Source: Xanthobacteraceae bacterium (GTDB lineage: Bacteria > Pseudomonadota > Alphaproteobacteria > Rhizobiales > Xanthobacteraceae). From it: DNA of 55,362 nt. This document shows, piece by piece, positions 10,201-18,736 of the stretch. Within the stretch, counting starts at the first letter, position 1. Every line of letters starts with the position of its first letter. The position numbers were made by a program, and so were the translations under genes. The notes beneath the pieces were generated by a model that did not search any database, had not been told where the DNA came from, and worked only from the letters and a program-made list of their open reading frames with translations. The stretch lies in the NCBI GenBank assembly GCA_019748335.1, contig JAIEPP010000545.1, positions 1 through 55,362 of the forward strand, in the 5' to 3' direction.

Positions 10201-11464
10201 GTACCCGGTCCGCATCTGGGAGGAGCGCGGACACTGGCTGAACCTCGTGGGCGAGTGGGCGCCGGTCGAGACGCTTGCCTATGGCCTGAGCATGCAGACT
10301 CTGTTCCGGTGGAGCCATCTGCACGAATGGGTCAAGCGCAAGACCGCCGATTTTCAGCGGCTGTCGGGGGAGACAGTGCAGGCGCCGCCATTCTCAGCGT
10401 TGCCGGCCTTATCGGACCTCGTCGAGGAACACTTCAACCAGCCGTCGCTACTGGCCGGCATGGAAGATCGCCGCGCCTGGCTCACGGCGTTCGGAACCCA
10501 ACTCGGACGGATTGAGCTTGCCGATGCCGCCGAGACCGAGCGTGTGCGGGCGCTGGCGGAAGCGATCGCGGCGACGAGCTGGGTCCAGACCCACAAGCTG
10601 GAGGCGGTTCCCTATCTCGATGGCGTCCCCGCAGGTACGGCGCGGCTCACCGACATCTTGTGGCTCGAGCGCAAGCTGTTCGTCAGTCCGCTGTCAAAGG
10701 CCAAGCTCGCCAAGCGGGTCCCGGAAGAGATCGGCAGGAACCTGAGTGCGGACATTCGTGCGGCGCTGGCCTATGCGTTCGAGCGGCCGCCCGAGGACAT
10801 TAGGGAATATCTCGAGGAAAACTTCACGCTCGCCCCTGAGCAACTCGTCGCCGCGTCGACCGCCGAGGCCCAGCCCGACACCGCTCTCAGCGATGACGAT
10901 GGCATCGACGGGGTTGCCAAAGACGCGCGTAGCGACGCCGAGCCCGGCGATGTAGATGATCTCCACCTGACCAAGGACGACGAACCTGCGGCACAGCCCG
11001 AACCCGCGCCGCAGACGGGGGAGTTGGATCGAGAGCTGATCGAAACGGAGGTGGCGATCAGGTCCAGTGCCGCGCCAAAGCCTCCCCGTCCGAGCGTCAT
11101 GGCGCGGTTTGCGTTGGGCCAGGGCTACAAGGCCGACGGCGAAGACCGCTTCTATCACGCGGACGGTAGCTGGATCGGCCGCGCGAACGGCACGCGCTTT
11201 CCGTGGGAGCGCCGTTCGGCCAACGGTGAGATTCTGCGCCACTATTACCCGAAGGAACATTGCCTGGAGCATGAACCGCTCCAGCTTGAAGCCGATGTCT
11301 GGGGGCTGCTGGATCAGAAGCCGGACATCTATTCCTTCATTCTCATCAACCCCGAGGGTGAGACCGTCGAGATGACGGGTGTCCGGCTGCGCGCACTGCG
11401 CGACGACGGCGAGCTTACCATCCACCCCGCAACGTACAGGCTTGTTTATGACCTCGACGACTAA
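7235..11464 (+). CDS. Large sacsin/GHKL-type ATPase of the defence operon
   Basis: The 1409-residue product has an N-terminal HSP90/GHKL-type nucleotide-binding fold of the sacsin class. The N-box SELLQNADDAGA lies near residues 55-66, followed by the FEHNGEDF strand and the glycine-rich lid IGFRGIGFKSTFSLGD near 109-124. The rest, mostly helical, has no domain I can name. An acidic, proline-rich linker (about 1195-1270) precedes a compact C-terminal domain of about 130 residues (MARFALGQGYKADG onward). No nuclease or phosphatase motif is evident. The start overlaps the helicase stop (ATGA) and the stop overlaps the methylase gene by 17 bp, so translation is coupled. Related sacsin-like ATPases occur in bacterial defence islands. 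Its role here is unknown, but its central position suggests an ATP-driven core component. Confidence 0.85.
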   Translation: MTAALHVAATSVGWPDYFEQIQERASKRWDQLEADPELAGPWHQLFKQVQSPRHILSELLQNADDAGASEARVSIENDRFVFEHNGEDFVEAHFASICRFGYSNKRALHTIGFRGIGFKSTFSLGDRVELFTPTLAVAFERARFTQPHWIDSHDLTSGTTRVEVAIADALLRREVEKNLEEWLKSPVSLLFFKKIRRLRVGDNEVHWQSLGPGPIAESEWMALDEKADSPFLLVRSGEEAFPAEALDEIRNERMLGAEDSGDFPPCRVEIVLGAKGRLYVVLPTGVETTLPFACNAPFIQDPARLKIKDPETSPTNRWLLNRAGELAASAMMEWLGQTKTGPQDRAAAYGLLPDVDREAATLEGACGAIVELAFDAAVEGRLILLTEEGRLVEAKAAITVPRPIFDIWPADQAMALLDANSRPALCQHVSAKNRTKLVHWGLVEEFSKSDLLERLRSNHLPRPATWRHLLNLWVYIAPEVTGWQCHDADALRIVPVQGKEVLYAASEIVRLGEKKLLQSEADWEFLASHLIVLNQNWPRFLAEQRRDKVESESHNDPVEAAFAVLEEIGLDGTSDVNAVIERVAADYFSSGQPKLAECVQLAQIAAKLGVTIGDAFRYACADLKLRPIGKDVLFDENGALEELLPESVRKTQLLHGDYVASFNSCTREDWLRWVSSGRSGLQTMAPLAQKRQSLYGRQQLTAEAQARGARSALYYPYVTNQFVIEDWDFPSDYWRHWESLSKTDAGIWAKIVGKILDQRDTYWSRAVSARLSQVATTGSTRSVSSERLLPDWLLKLRAKPCLPDTRNMMQLPADLVRRTPETEALIDVEPFVHGLLDRETTRPLLDLLGVRSTPSGPGRLLDRLRALAKSDKAPAHEVEKWYRRLDQMLDGCSTAAAQDIRNAFKAEKLILAQDGTWLTSGGVFLAGDEEDVPGAAVVRASVLDLSLWHRIGVADRPSADLALQWLGTLVSGKALSADDARRVRTLLVRYPVRIWEERGHWLNLVGEWAPVETLAYGLSMQTLFRWSHLHEWVKRKTADFQRLSGETVQAPPFSALPALSDLVEEHFNQPSLLAGMEDRRAWLTAFGTQLGRIELADAAETERVRALAEAIAATSWVQTHKLEAVPYLDGVPAGTARLTDILWLERKLFVSPLSKAKLAKRVPEEIGRNLSADIRAALAYAFERPPEDIREYLEENFTLAPEQLVAASTAEAQPDTALSDDDGIDGVAKDARSDAEPGDVDDLHLTKDDEPAAQPEPAPQTGELDRELIETEVAIRSSAAPKPPRPSVMARFALGQGYKADGEDRFYHADGSWIGRANGTRFPWERRSANGEILRHYYPKEHCLEHEPLQLEADVWGLLDQKPDIYSFILINPEGETVEMTGVRLRALRDDGELTIHPATYRLVYDLDD

Positions 11465-14390
11465 CACGAAGAAGAAACTGATCGAGGTTGCGATCCCGCT
11501 CGAAGCGATCAACGCTGCCTCCGCACGCGAAAAGTCGATCCGGCATGGGCACCCGTCCACGCTGCATCTCTGGTGGGCGCGGCGACCGCTGGCGGCGTGC
11601 CGGGCGGTGCTGTTCGCGCAGTTGGTCGATGATCCCTCGGGCTATGCAGACACGCTGCTGAAGGATGCGAAAATCCGTAAGCAGGCCGAGACGGACCTAA
11701 CTCTGCGTCTCAAGGTATGGCGCGACCGCAAGGCCGACGCGCAGGGGAATGTGCCCGATACGCCAGAGCCGACACTGGAGGATTGCGCGGCCGACATCGA
11801 GCGCAAGCGGCTGTTCGGAATCATTGAGGAGCTGGTGATCTGGGAGAACTCGACCAACGAGGAGGTGCTGGAGCGCGCCCGCGCCGAAATTCGCAAGAGC
11901 TGCGGCGGGGAGTTGCCGCCAGTCTACGATCCATTCTCCGGCGGCGGTTCGATTCCGCTCGAGGCGCAACGCCTCGGCCTGCCCGCCTATGGGTCGGACC
12001 TGAACCCGGTGGCGGTGATGATCGGCAAGGCGATGATCGAGATCCCGCCGAAGTTCAAGGACAAGAAACCCGTCCATCCCGGCGTCATGGACCGGCAATT
12101 CTATCGCAACGCCGAGGGACTGGCCGAGGACGTCAAATTCTATGGCGAATGGATGCGCGAGAAGGCGTGGGAGCGCATCGGGCATCTCTACCCGCTGGTC
12201 GATTTGCCGAAGGAAAGGGGTGGCGGCAAGGCAACCGTTATCGCCTGGATTTGGACAAGGACGGTGCCCAGCCCGGACCCTGCGTTCTCGGACGTTCAGG
12301 TGCCGATCGCATCGACCTTCCTCGTGAGTTCGAAAGCCGGGAAAGAGGCGTGGGTCGAGCCCATAGTCGACCGACAAGCCAAGACAATTACGTATCGGGT
12401 CAGGTACGGCGGCACGAAGGCGGAAATAGCCAAGGCAAAAGATGGCACCAAGGCTGGGCGCGCCGTGTTTCGCTGCCTTCTCTCTGAGACGCCGATCTCT
12501 GGATCCTACGTGGACAAGCAGGCCGCTGCGGGAAAGGTGGGGCAGAAACTCCTGGCAATTGTTGCGGAAGGTAAAGGCGGGAGAATCTACGTAGATGCCA
12601 ATGCTCACGAGCAGTCAGAGGCTGTTAGAAATGCAGCAAATTTGGTGCAGGAATTTGATGTCAGCCATTTACAAGTTCCATGCCGAGGCACCTTCGCCAG
12701 CAACGCGCAAGGGCGGCGCTACGGGTTCAATACCTTCGCAGACTATTTCACTAACCGTCAAAGGGTTGCGCTTCTTACATTTAGCGAATTACTCAAAGAG
12801 GTCAGGAATGAAATTCAAAGTGCAGGTGAGAGAAGCGGATTAGCGCCAGGAGCGGAACAACTTGTGAGCGGCGCAAGAGGGGCCTTCGCATATGCCGAGG
12901 CCGTAAGTGTCTATCTCGCTTTTGCCATCTCCAAATTAACAAATCTGGGATCAAGCGTAACCAGTTGGATGAGTGATCGGGGCGCGCTGCGAGAGACTTT
13001 CGCGCGTCAAGGCATTCCGATGGCTTGGGATTTCGCTGAAGTGAACTTCTTTTCCGATTCGGCGGGAAATTGGCTTACGCCGATCGACAAGATTTCTAAA
13101 GTCGTTTCTGAGCTTCCGGCAGAAAGAATCGGAAGCATATGTCAGTCATCCGCAACAGAAGCACCTTATCCGACTGGCGTAGTAATTTCCACTGACCCGC
13201 CATATTACGATAATATTGAATATGCCGACCTATCAGACTTTTTCTTTGTCTGGCTGCGGCGAGCGCTTATGGGTGTTGATCCATCGCTTTTTAGTATTCT
13301 ATCCACGCCAAAAGCTGAAGAGCTTGTTGCAACTCGAAATAGATATGGCACCCAAGAGGCGGCTGACTCGTTTTTCTTAGAAGGTATGAGTTCTGCCGTG
13401 GGGCGCATGGCAAGTCATGCTTCTTTAGCATTTCCAACAACCATATACTATGCATTCAAGCAAAGTGAAGTTGAGCAAGAAGGCATCAGCTCAACTGGCT
13501 GGGCAACCTTTTTGCAGGCGGTAATAAACGCGGGGTTCTCAGTTGTTGGCACCTGGCCTGTGCGAACTGAAAGCCCTGGTAGGATTGTTGCCACTGGCAC
13601 CAACGCATTAGCCAACTCGGTCGTCCTCGTTTGCCGGAAGAAGGAAGCAACGGCCGAGATCATCACTCGTGCCGAATTTATTCGCGGGTTGAAACGCGAA
13701 TTGCCACCCGCTATTGCCGAGCTTCAGGCCGCCAACATTGCGCCTGCAGACATGCCCCAATCGGCCATCGGACCCGGCATGGGCGTGTTCTCCCGCTACA
13801 AGGCGGTGCTGGAATCCGATGACAGCCCGATGAGTGTGAAAACGGCTCTTCAGCTCATTAACAAGGAGCTGGACGAGTACCTTGGTGGAATCCAGGGCGA
13901 GTTCGATGGCGACACGCGCTTTGCGATCACGTGGTTTGAACAGCACGGCATGGCCAAGGGCGACTATGGAACCGCTGACAGCCTCGCCCGCGCGCGCGGG
14001 ATTTCGGTCGAAAGCGTCAAACATGCAGGCATCGTCGAAAGCGCCGCCGGCAAGGTCCGAATCCTGTCGCGCGACGAACTGGACGACGATTGGAACCCGG
14101 AGGAGGACCGCCACCTGACGGTGTGGGAGTGCCTCCAACATCTGGTCCGACAGCACGAGAAGGACGGCATCTCCAACGACACCGCCGTCCTACTGAAGAA
14201 GATCAACACCCAGGCCGAGGCCGTGAAGGATCTCGCTTACTGCCTCTATGACATCAGCGCCAACAAGCGGAAGGATGCGAAGGAGGCCACAGCCTACAAC
14301 GCCCTGATCGCCGATTGGACGGAACTGACCAAGGCGGCGGCGGCCATCCACGACACGAGCGGGGATCGTCAGATCCGGCTGGATATTTGA
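11448..14390 (+). CDS. DUF1156 adenine-specific DNA methyltransferase (PglXI-like)
   Basis: I chose the ATG at 11448 because the protein then opens with the family's conserved start (KKLIEVAIPLEAIN, SIRHGHPSTLHLWWARRPL). An in-frame start at 11379 would add 23 residues with no family match. The SAM-binding motif DPFSGGGSIPLEA lies near residue 162 and the catalytic DPPYY near 584, as in N6-adenine methylases. Members of COG1743 normally have a zinc ribbon after an ATVIAW strand. Here the expected cysteine positions read SPDPAF and CLLSET, so the ribbon looks degenerate. The central part (about 12370-13620) is clearly lower in G+C than both ends. The probable role is self-marking methylation, as for PglX in BREX. 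It overlaps the upstream gene by 17 bp. Confidence 0.88.
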   Translation: MTSTTNTKKKLIEVAIPLEAINAASAREKSIRHGHPSTLHLWWARRPLAACRAVLFAQLVDDPSGYADTLLKDAKIRKQAETDLTLRLKVWRDRKADAQGNVPDTPEPTLEDCAADIERKRLFGIIEELVIWENSTNEEVLERARAEIRKSCGGELPPVYDPFSGGGSIPLEAQRLGLPAYGSDLNPVAVMIGKAMIEIPPKFKDKKPVHPGVMDRQFYRNAEGLAEDVKFYGEWMREKAWERIGHLYPLVDLPKERGGGKATVIAWIWTRTVPSPDPAFSDVQVPIASTFLVSSKAGKEAWVEPIVDRQAKTITYRVRYGGTKAEIAKAKDGTKAGRAVFRCLLSETPISGSYVDKQAAAGKVGQKLLAIVAEGKGGRIYVDANAHEQSEAVRNAANLVQEFDVSHLQVPCRGTFASNAQGRRYGFNTFADYFTNRQRVALLTFSELLKEVRNEIQSAGERSGLAPGAEQLVSGARGAFAYAEAVSVYLAFAISKLTNLGSSVTSWMSDRGALRETFARQGIPMAWDFAEVNFFSDSAGNWLTPIDKISKVVSELPAERIGSICQSSATEAPYPTGVVISTDPPYYDNIEYADLSDFFFVWLRRALMGVDPSLFSILSTPKAEELVATRNRYGTQEAADSFFLEGMSSAVGRMASHASLAFPTTIYYAFKQSEVEQEGISSTGWATFLQAVINAGFSVVGTWPVRTESPGRIVATGTNALANSVVLVCRKKEATAEIITRAEFIRGLKRELPPAIAELQAANIAPADMPQSAIGPGMGVFSRYKAVLESDDSPMSVKTALQLINKELDEYLGGIQGEFDGDTRFAITWFEQHGMAKGDYGTADSLARARGISVESVKHAGIVESAAGKVRILSRDELDDDWNPEEDRHLTVWECLQHLVRQHEKDGISNDTAVLLKKINTQAEAVKDLAYCLYDISANKRKDAKEATAYNALIADWTELTKAAAAIHDTSGDRQIRLDI

Positions 14391-14403
14391 AGGGGTATAG
14401 AAC

Positions 14404-17400
14404 GTGGCAAAAAGTACGCGCCAATATGTGTTCGAGGGTATGGAACTGCTGCCGTCGGCGCTGATCCCCTTCGTCGAAAAGCGGCTCGAAACCTCTCTCA
14501 AGGGGCACTGGCAGGTCCAGGTTCTGGAGAAGCTGCCGAACCTGCGCCCCAACAGCAACGGCGAAGTCGGCTGGGATCAGGCCGCGCTGTTCAACGCAAT
14601 GGACCGTTTCTGGTCCGAAGCGTTCAAGGCCGTCCTTGGTCGTGCCGAACGATCGCTGGTGAATGAGCTGGGCGATGTGCGCAACAAGCTCTCGCACAAT
14701 GAGAACTTCACCTACGATGATGCCGAGCGCGCCCTCGATACGATGCGCCGTCTCATGGAGGCGATCAGCGCTGGCGAGACCGCCGAACAGCTCTCGAAAA
14801 TGCGCGACACCATCCTGCGCACGAAGTTCAGCGAGTTGGCACGAAATGAGGAGCGGCGGAAGACTCAGCGCCTCGACATCTCGGTCGAGACGGTCGCGGG
14901 CCTGCTGCCGTGGCGCGAGGTGGTCGAGCCGCACCAGGACGTCGCCACCGGCGAGTTTCAGCAAGCCGAGTTCGCCGCCGACCTCGCCAAAGTCCACTCC
15001 GGCAGCGCGCCCCCGGAGTACCGCGATCCTAAGCAGTTCTTCAGCCGCACTTATCTGACGGAAGGGTTGAGCGCACTGCTGATCGGCGCCGCCAAGCGGC
15101 TGTCCGGCAGCGGCGGCGATCCGGTCGTCGAACTGCAAACCAATTTCGGCGGCGGCAAGACCCACTCGATGCTGGCGCTCTATCACATGGCCGGCCCGAC
15201 GCCGGTGCAGGACCTGTCGGGACTCGACCAGTTGCTCGACAAGCAGGGGCTGACCGTTCCCAAGGGCGTCAACCGGGCGGTGCTGGTTGGCACGTCGCGC
15301 GGACCGCAGGACGTCCTCAATGCCGATGGCGGCCTGAAGATCCGCACAACGTGGGGGGAACTGGCTTGGCAGCTCGGTGGCGCCGAGGGCTTCGCCATGG
15401 TGGCGGAGAATGACGCCAGCGGCATCGCGCCGGGCTCGCATCTGCTTGAAACCCTCTTCAACAAATACGCGCCGTGCCTGATCCTGATCGACGAGTGGGT
15501 CGCCTATCTGCGGCAAATCTACAAGGTCGAGGGGCTGCCGTCGGGGTCGTTCGACGCCAATCTCTCCTTCGTCCAGTCGCTGACCGAGGCGGTCAAGGCC
15601 AGTCCCGGCACCTTGTTGGTCGCCTCCTTGCCGGCGTCGCAGATCGAGGTCGGCGGCGAAGGCGGCCAGGAAGCGCTCGCGCGTCTGAAGCAGACGTTCA
15701 GCCGTGTGGAGTCCTCATGGCGTCCGGCAAGCCAGGAAGAGAGCTACGAGATCGTCCGGCGGCGGCTGTTCAAGGAAATCCCCGGCGACAAGTTCCATCA
15801 CCGTGACAATACGCTCAAGCAATTCGCCAAGCTCTATCGCGAGAACGCCAACGATTTCCCGCAGGGCTGCGCCGATGAGGACTACCGGCGCAAGCTGGAG
15901 AAGGCCTATCCGATCCATCCCGAGCTGTTCGACCAGCTCTATACGAGCTGGGGCTCGCTCGAAAAGTTCCAGCGCACACGTGGCGTTCTGCGCCTGATGG
16001 CGCAAGCGATCCACGAGCTTTGGATGAACGCCGATCCGTCGGTGATGATCATGCCAGGCAGCGTGGCGGTGAGTTCGCCGCGCGTGGAACCGGAACTGCT
16101 CCACTATCTCGACGTCAGCTGGCAATCGATCATCGCCGGCGATGTCGATGGCACGGCGTCCACCCCCTACAAGGTTGATCAATCCGCGCCCAACCTGAAC
16201 CGCTACTCGGCGACGAGGCGGGTCGCGCGTGCGATCTTCATGGGCACAGCGCCGACGCACCAGCAGCAAAACACCGGCCTCGATGACAAGCAGATCAATC
16301 TCGGCGTCGTGCAGCCCGGCGAGCGTCCGGCGATCTTCGGCGATGCGCTGCGCCGGCTGACCAATCAGGCCAAATTCATGCACGCCGATCTCGGCCGCTA
16401 CTGGTACTCGATGTCGGCGAGTCTCAACCGTATCGCGGCGGACAAGGCGGCGCAGATCGAGGCGGCGCTGGTCGATGTGACCATCGACGCCGAACTCGGC
16501 AAATATGTGAATAGCCTCACCGATCGCGGGCATTTCGACGCCGTTCAGGTGGCGCCTGCGTCCTCGGCCGAAGTTCCCGATGAAGCCGGCGGCGTGCGCG
16601 CCGTGGTGCTCGGCGTCAAATATCCGCACAGCGGACGTGATGGGTCCGATGCGCTGGTCGAAGCGAAGGACATCCTCATGCAGCGCGGCAGCACACCGCG
16701 CGTCTATCGCAACATGCTGGTGTTCATCGCTGCGGAAACCCGCCAGCTCGATCATCTGAAAGACGCCGTGCGCGCCTCGCTGGCCTGGACAGAGATCGTT
16801 CGCGATACAGAGCGGCTCAACCTGACCCAGAGCGACAGCGCGCTGGCCAAAGCCAAGCTGGCTGAGGCGAACGAGACGATGAAGACGCGTCTGAAGGAGG
16901 CGTGGTGTTATCTGCACTACCCAGTGCAGGAGAGCGCCCAGGCCGATTGGGAATGGGTGTCAGGCAAGATTCCCGCCCAGGACGGGTTGCTGGCGAGAGC
17001 CAGCAAGAAGCTGGTGGCCGAAGAAGGCTTGCTTATCGAACTGGGGCCGTCGCGTCTCGACCGCGATCTTCAGAAGTATATTTGGAATGACAAACCGCAC
17101 CTGTCGCTGAAGGACCTGCGGGAATATCTCAACCGCTATATCTACCTGCCACGCCTCAAGGGACAGGACGTGCTGGTCAAGGCCGTGCAGGCCGCCGTGA
17201 GCGGGATGCTGCCAGGGCCGTTCTCCTATGCCGAGCGATGGGACGAGAAGTCGGATACCTATCTGGGGCTGGCGATCGAACGGGCCGGCCACGCGCCGGT
17301 GGTCATCGACAGCGACAGCGTCATCGTCAAACCCGATGTCGCCGAAGCGCATCGTCCAGCGCCGGCGCAGCCCGGATCTGGTGACGCGCCTGTGGTGCCT

Positions 17401-17700
17401 GGCGACAGCCCAGCACTCCCCAGCGGTCAATCCACGGACAGCCCCACTGCCGGGTCGCCCGTCGAAAGAAGGCCGACGCGGTTCATCGGCGCGGTAATGA
17501 TCTCACCGGAGAGGCCTGCGCGGGACATCCATCAGATCGTCGAAGCGATCGTCGAACAGCTCACGACGCTGCCCGGTAGTCAGGTCAAGCTCAGACTCGA
17601 GATCGAAGCGGATGTGCCCGGCGGTCTTGACCGAGCCAAGGTGCGGACGCTTGTCGAGAACGCCAATACCCTCGGCTTCATAGAAAAGTCGGTGGAATAA
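14404..17700 (+). CDS. DUF499 P-loop ATPase with N-terminal HEPN (Swt1-like) domain (BrxC-like)
   Basis: This 1098-residue protein starts at GTG 14404, 8 bp after an AGGGG ribosome site. The first ~140 residues form a helical Swt1-type HEPN domain with RNKLSH at residues 93-98, which fits the RX4-6H ribonuclease motif. The AAA+ part follows: Walker A NFGGGKTHS near 243-251 and Walker B LILIDEW near 360. Proteins of this family (COG1483, DUF499) pair with COG1743 methylases in defence islands and include BrxC-type ATPases of BREX. A proline- and serine-rich linker (about 985-1025) precedes a C-terminal domain. It could be the nucleotide-driven sensor or effector. The intact HEPN motif makes RNA cleavage plausible but unproven. 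It is the last gene of the operon. Confidence 0.85.
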   Translation: MAKSTRQYVFEGMELLPSALIPFVEKRLETSLKGHWQVQVLEKLPNLRPNSNGEVGWDQAALFNAMDRFWSEAFKAVLGRAERSLVNELGDVRNKLSHNENFTYDDAERALDTMRRLMEAISAGETAEQLSKMRDTILRTKFSELARNEERRKTQRLDISVETVAGLLPWREVVEPHQDVATGEFQQAEFAADLAKVHSGSAPPEYRDPKQFFSRTYLTEGLSALLIGAAKRLSGSGGDPVVELQTNFGGGKTHSMLALYHMAGPTPVQDLSGLDQLLDKQGLTVPKGVNRAVLVGTSRGPQDVLNADGGLKIRTTWGELAWQLGGAEGFAMVAENDASGIAPGSHLLETLFNKYAPCLILIDEWVAYLRQIYKVEGLPSGSFDANLSFVQSLTEAVKASPGTLLVASLPASQIEVGGEGGQEALARLKQTFSRVESSWRPASQEESYEIVRRRLFKEIPGDKFHHRDNTLKQFAKLYRENANDFPQGCADEDYRRKLEKAYPIHPELFDQLYTSWGSLEKFQRTRGVLRLMAQAIHELWMNADPSVMIMPGSVAVSSPRVEPELLHYLDVSWQSIIAGDVDGTASTPYKVDQSAPNLNRYSATRRVARAIFMGTAPTHQQQNTGLDDKQINLGVVQPGERPAIFGDALRRLTNQAKFMHADLGRYWYSMSASLNRIAADKAAQIEAALVDVTIDAELGKYVNSLTDRGHFDAVQVAPASSAEVPDEAGGVRAVVLGVKYPHSGRDGSDALVEAKDILMQRGSTPRVYRNMLVFIAAETRQLDHLKDAVRASLAWTEIVRDTERLNLTQSDSALAKAKLAEANETMKTRLKEAWCYLHYPVQESAQADWEWVSGKIPAQDGLLARASKKLVAEEGLLIELGPSRLDRDLQKYIWNDKPHLSLKDLREYLNRYIYLPRLKGQDVLVKAVQAAVSGMLPGPFSYAERWDEKSDTYLGLAIERAGHAPVVIDSDSVIVKPDVAEAHRPAPAQPGSGDAPVVPGDSPALPSGQSTDSPTAGSPVERRPTRFIGAVMISPERPARDIHQIVEAIVEQLTTLPGSQVKLRLEIEADVPGGLDRAKVRTLVENANTLGFIEKSVE

Positions 17701-17708
17701 CGCCCGAT

Positions 17709-17737
17709 TGGCGTTCTCTGCGCGTCAGGGAACGCCA
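17709..17737 (+). terminator. Hairpin after the defence operon
   Basis: TGGCGTTC (17709-17716) and GAACGCCA (17730-17737) form an 8-bp stem with a 13-nt loop, 8 bp after the DUF499 stop. Only a short TTT follows, so termination may be weak. Its position marks the probable end of the five-gene operon. Confidence 0.45.
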
Positions 17738-17842
17738 TTTCGGACTTTGTAACGGCGTTAGAATTTCGTGTTAGCGGGTTTCCCAGCGATTCCCTCAAGC
17801 AATCAGGAAAAGGATCTAGCAGGACGAACTTCAGGTGAGTGT

Positions 17843-18736
17843 ATGAACTTTCGACATCTGCGTTACTTCGTTGCCGCTTCAGATCATGGAAGCTTTCGAA
17901 AGGCGGGTGCGGCGCTTGGTGTGCAGGAGTCTACGATCAGTCGCCGGATTCGCGACATGGAAGACGGGCTCGGCTCGGCGTTGTTCCACCGTCATAGTGG
18001 GGGTGTGTGCCTAACGGTGGCAGGGCAGCGGTTGTTATCCAGAGCTCGAAAGGTTCTTCGCTATATCAACGAAGGTGCCGAGATCGTGGATGCGGTGGGC
18101 CGTGCCAAAGAAGGTCATCTCCGCATAGGCATTTTCTCGTCGCTCGCGTCCGGTTTTCTCCCCGATCTGCTGCGGCGCTTCGCCGAAGAGCATGCGGGCG
18201 TCCATCTTGAGGTCGCGGACGGCAATCCGGCAGAGCATGTCGCGGCGATCCGGCAGTTCCGATTGGACATCGCCTTTCTGACCGGCACCTCAGAATGGCC
18301 GCGATGCGAAACAGCGCATTTTTGGTCCGAGCGCGTTTTCGTGGTGCTGCCCGAAGCGCATGCGCTAGTTCAAAGGGACGAAGTGAGCTGGCACGATCTC
18401 GCAAACGAGACGTTCATCGTGAGCGACGCGCCTCCGGGGCAGGAGGTCCATGACTATCTCGTGCAGCGGGTCGCTGACCTCGGCCACCACCCGAAGATTC
18501 AATCGCAGTTTGTCGGGCGCGATAATCTGCTGACGCTTGTCGCAATAGGTAGCGGGCTTACCGTGACCAGCGAGGCAACGACGGCGGCCTATGTGCCGGG
18601 TATCTGTTACAGGCCGATCACCGGAGAGGTTCTTCCCTTCAGTGGCGTGTGGTCGCCGAAGAACGATAACCCGGCGCTCAGGCGCTTTGTCAGCATGGCG
18701 AAGATGATGGCGCGTCGTCAGGGTGCAGCATTATGA
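17843..18736 (+). CDS. LysR-family transcriptional regulator
   Basis: This 297-residue LysR protein starts at ATG 17843 (MNFRHLRYFVAASDHGSF). An in-frame start at 17768 would add a 25-residue tail unlike the family. Residues 1-60 hold the winged helix-turn-helix (GVQESTISRRIRDME), and the rest is the two-lobed effector-binding domain (GHLRIGIFSSLASGF). LysR genes often sit at this edge of trb clusters in related elements, facing the trb operon. Its target is not visible here. It converges on the DUF2274 gene and the two coding regions overlap by 6 bp, so there is no room for a terminator between them. Confidence 0.9.
   Translation: MNFRHLRYFVAASDHGSFRKAGAALGVQESTISRRIRDMEDGLGSALFHRHSGGVCLTVAGQRLLSRARKVLRYINEGAEIVDAVGRAKEGHLRIGIFSSLASGFLPDLLRRFAEEHAGVHLEVADGNPAEHVAAIRQFRLDIAFLTGTSEWPRCETAHFWSERVFVVLPEAHALVQRDEVSWHDLANETFIVSDAPPGQEVHDYLVQRVADLGHHPKIQSQFVGRDNLLTLVAIGSGLTVTSEATTAAYVPGICYRPITGEVLPFSGVWSPKNDNPALRRFVSMAKMMARRQGAAL

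Noticed and set aside
2816..17700. DISARM as the identity of the defence operon
   Set aside because: Only the SNF2 helicase is shared. DrmA, DrmB and DrmC (DUF1998 and phospholipase D types) are not encoded.
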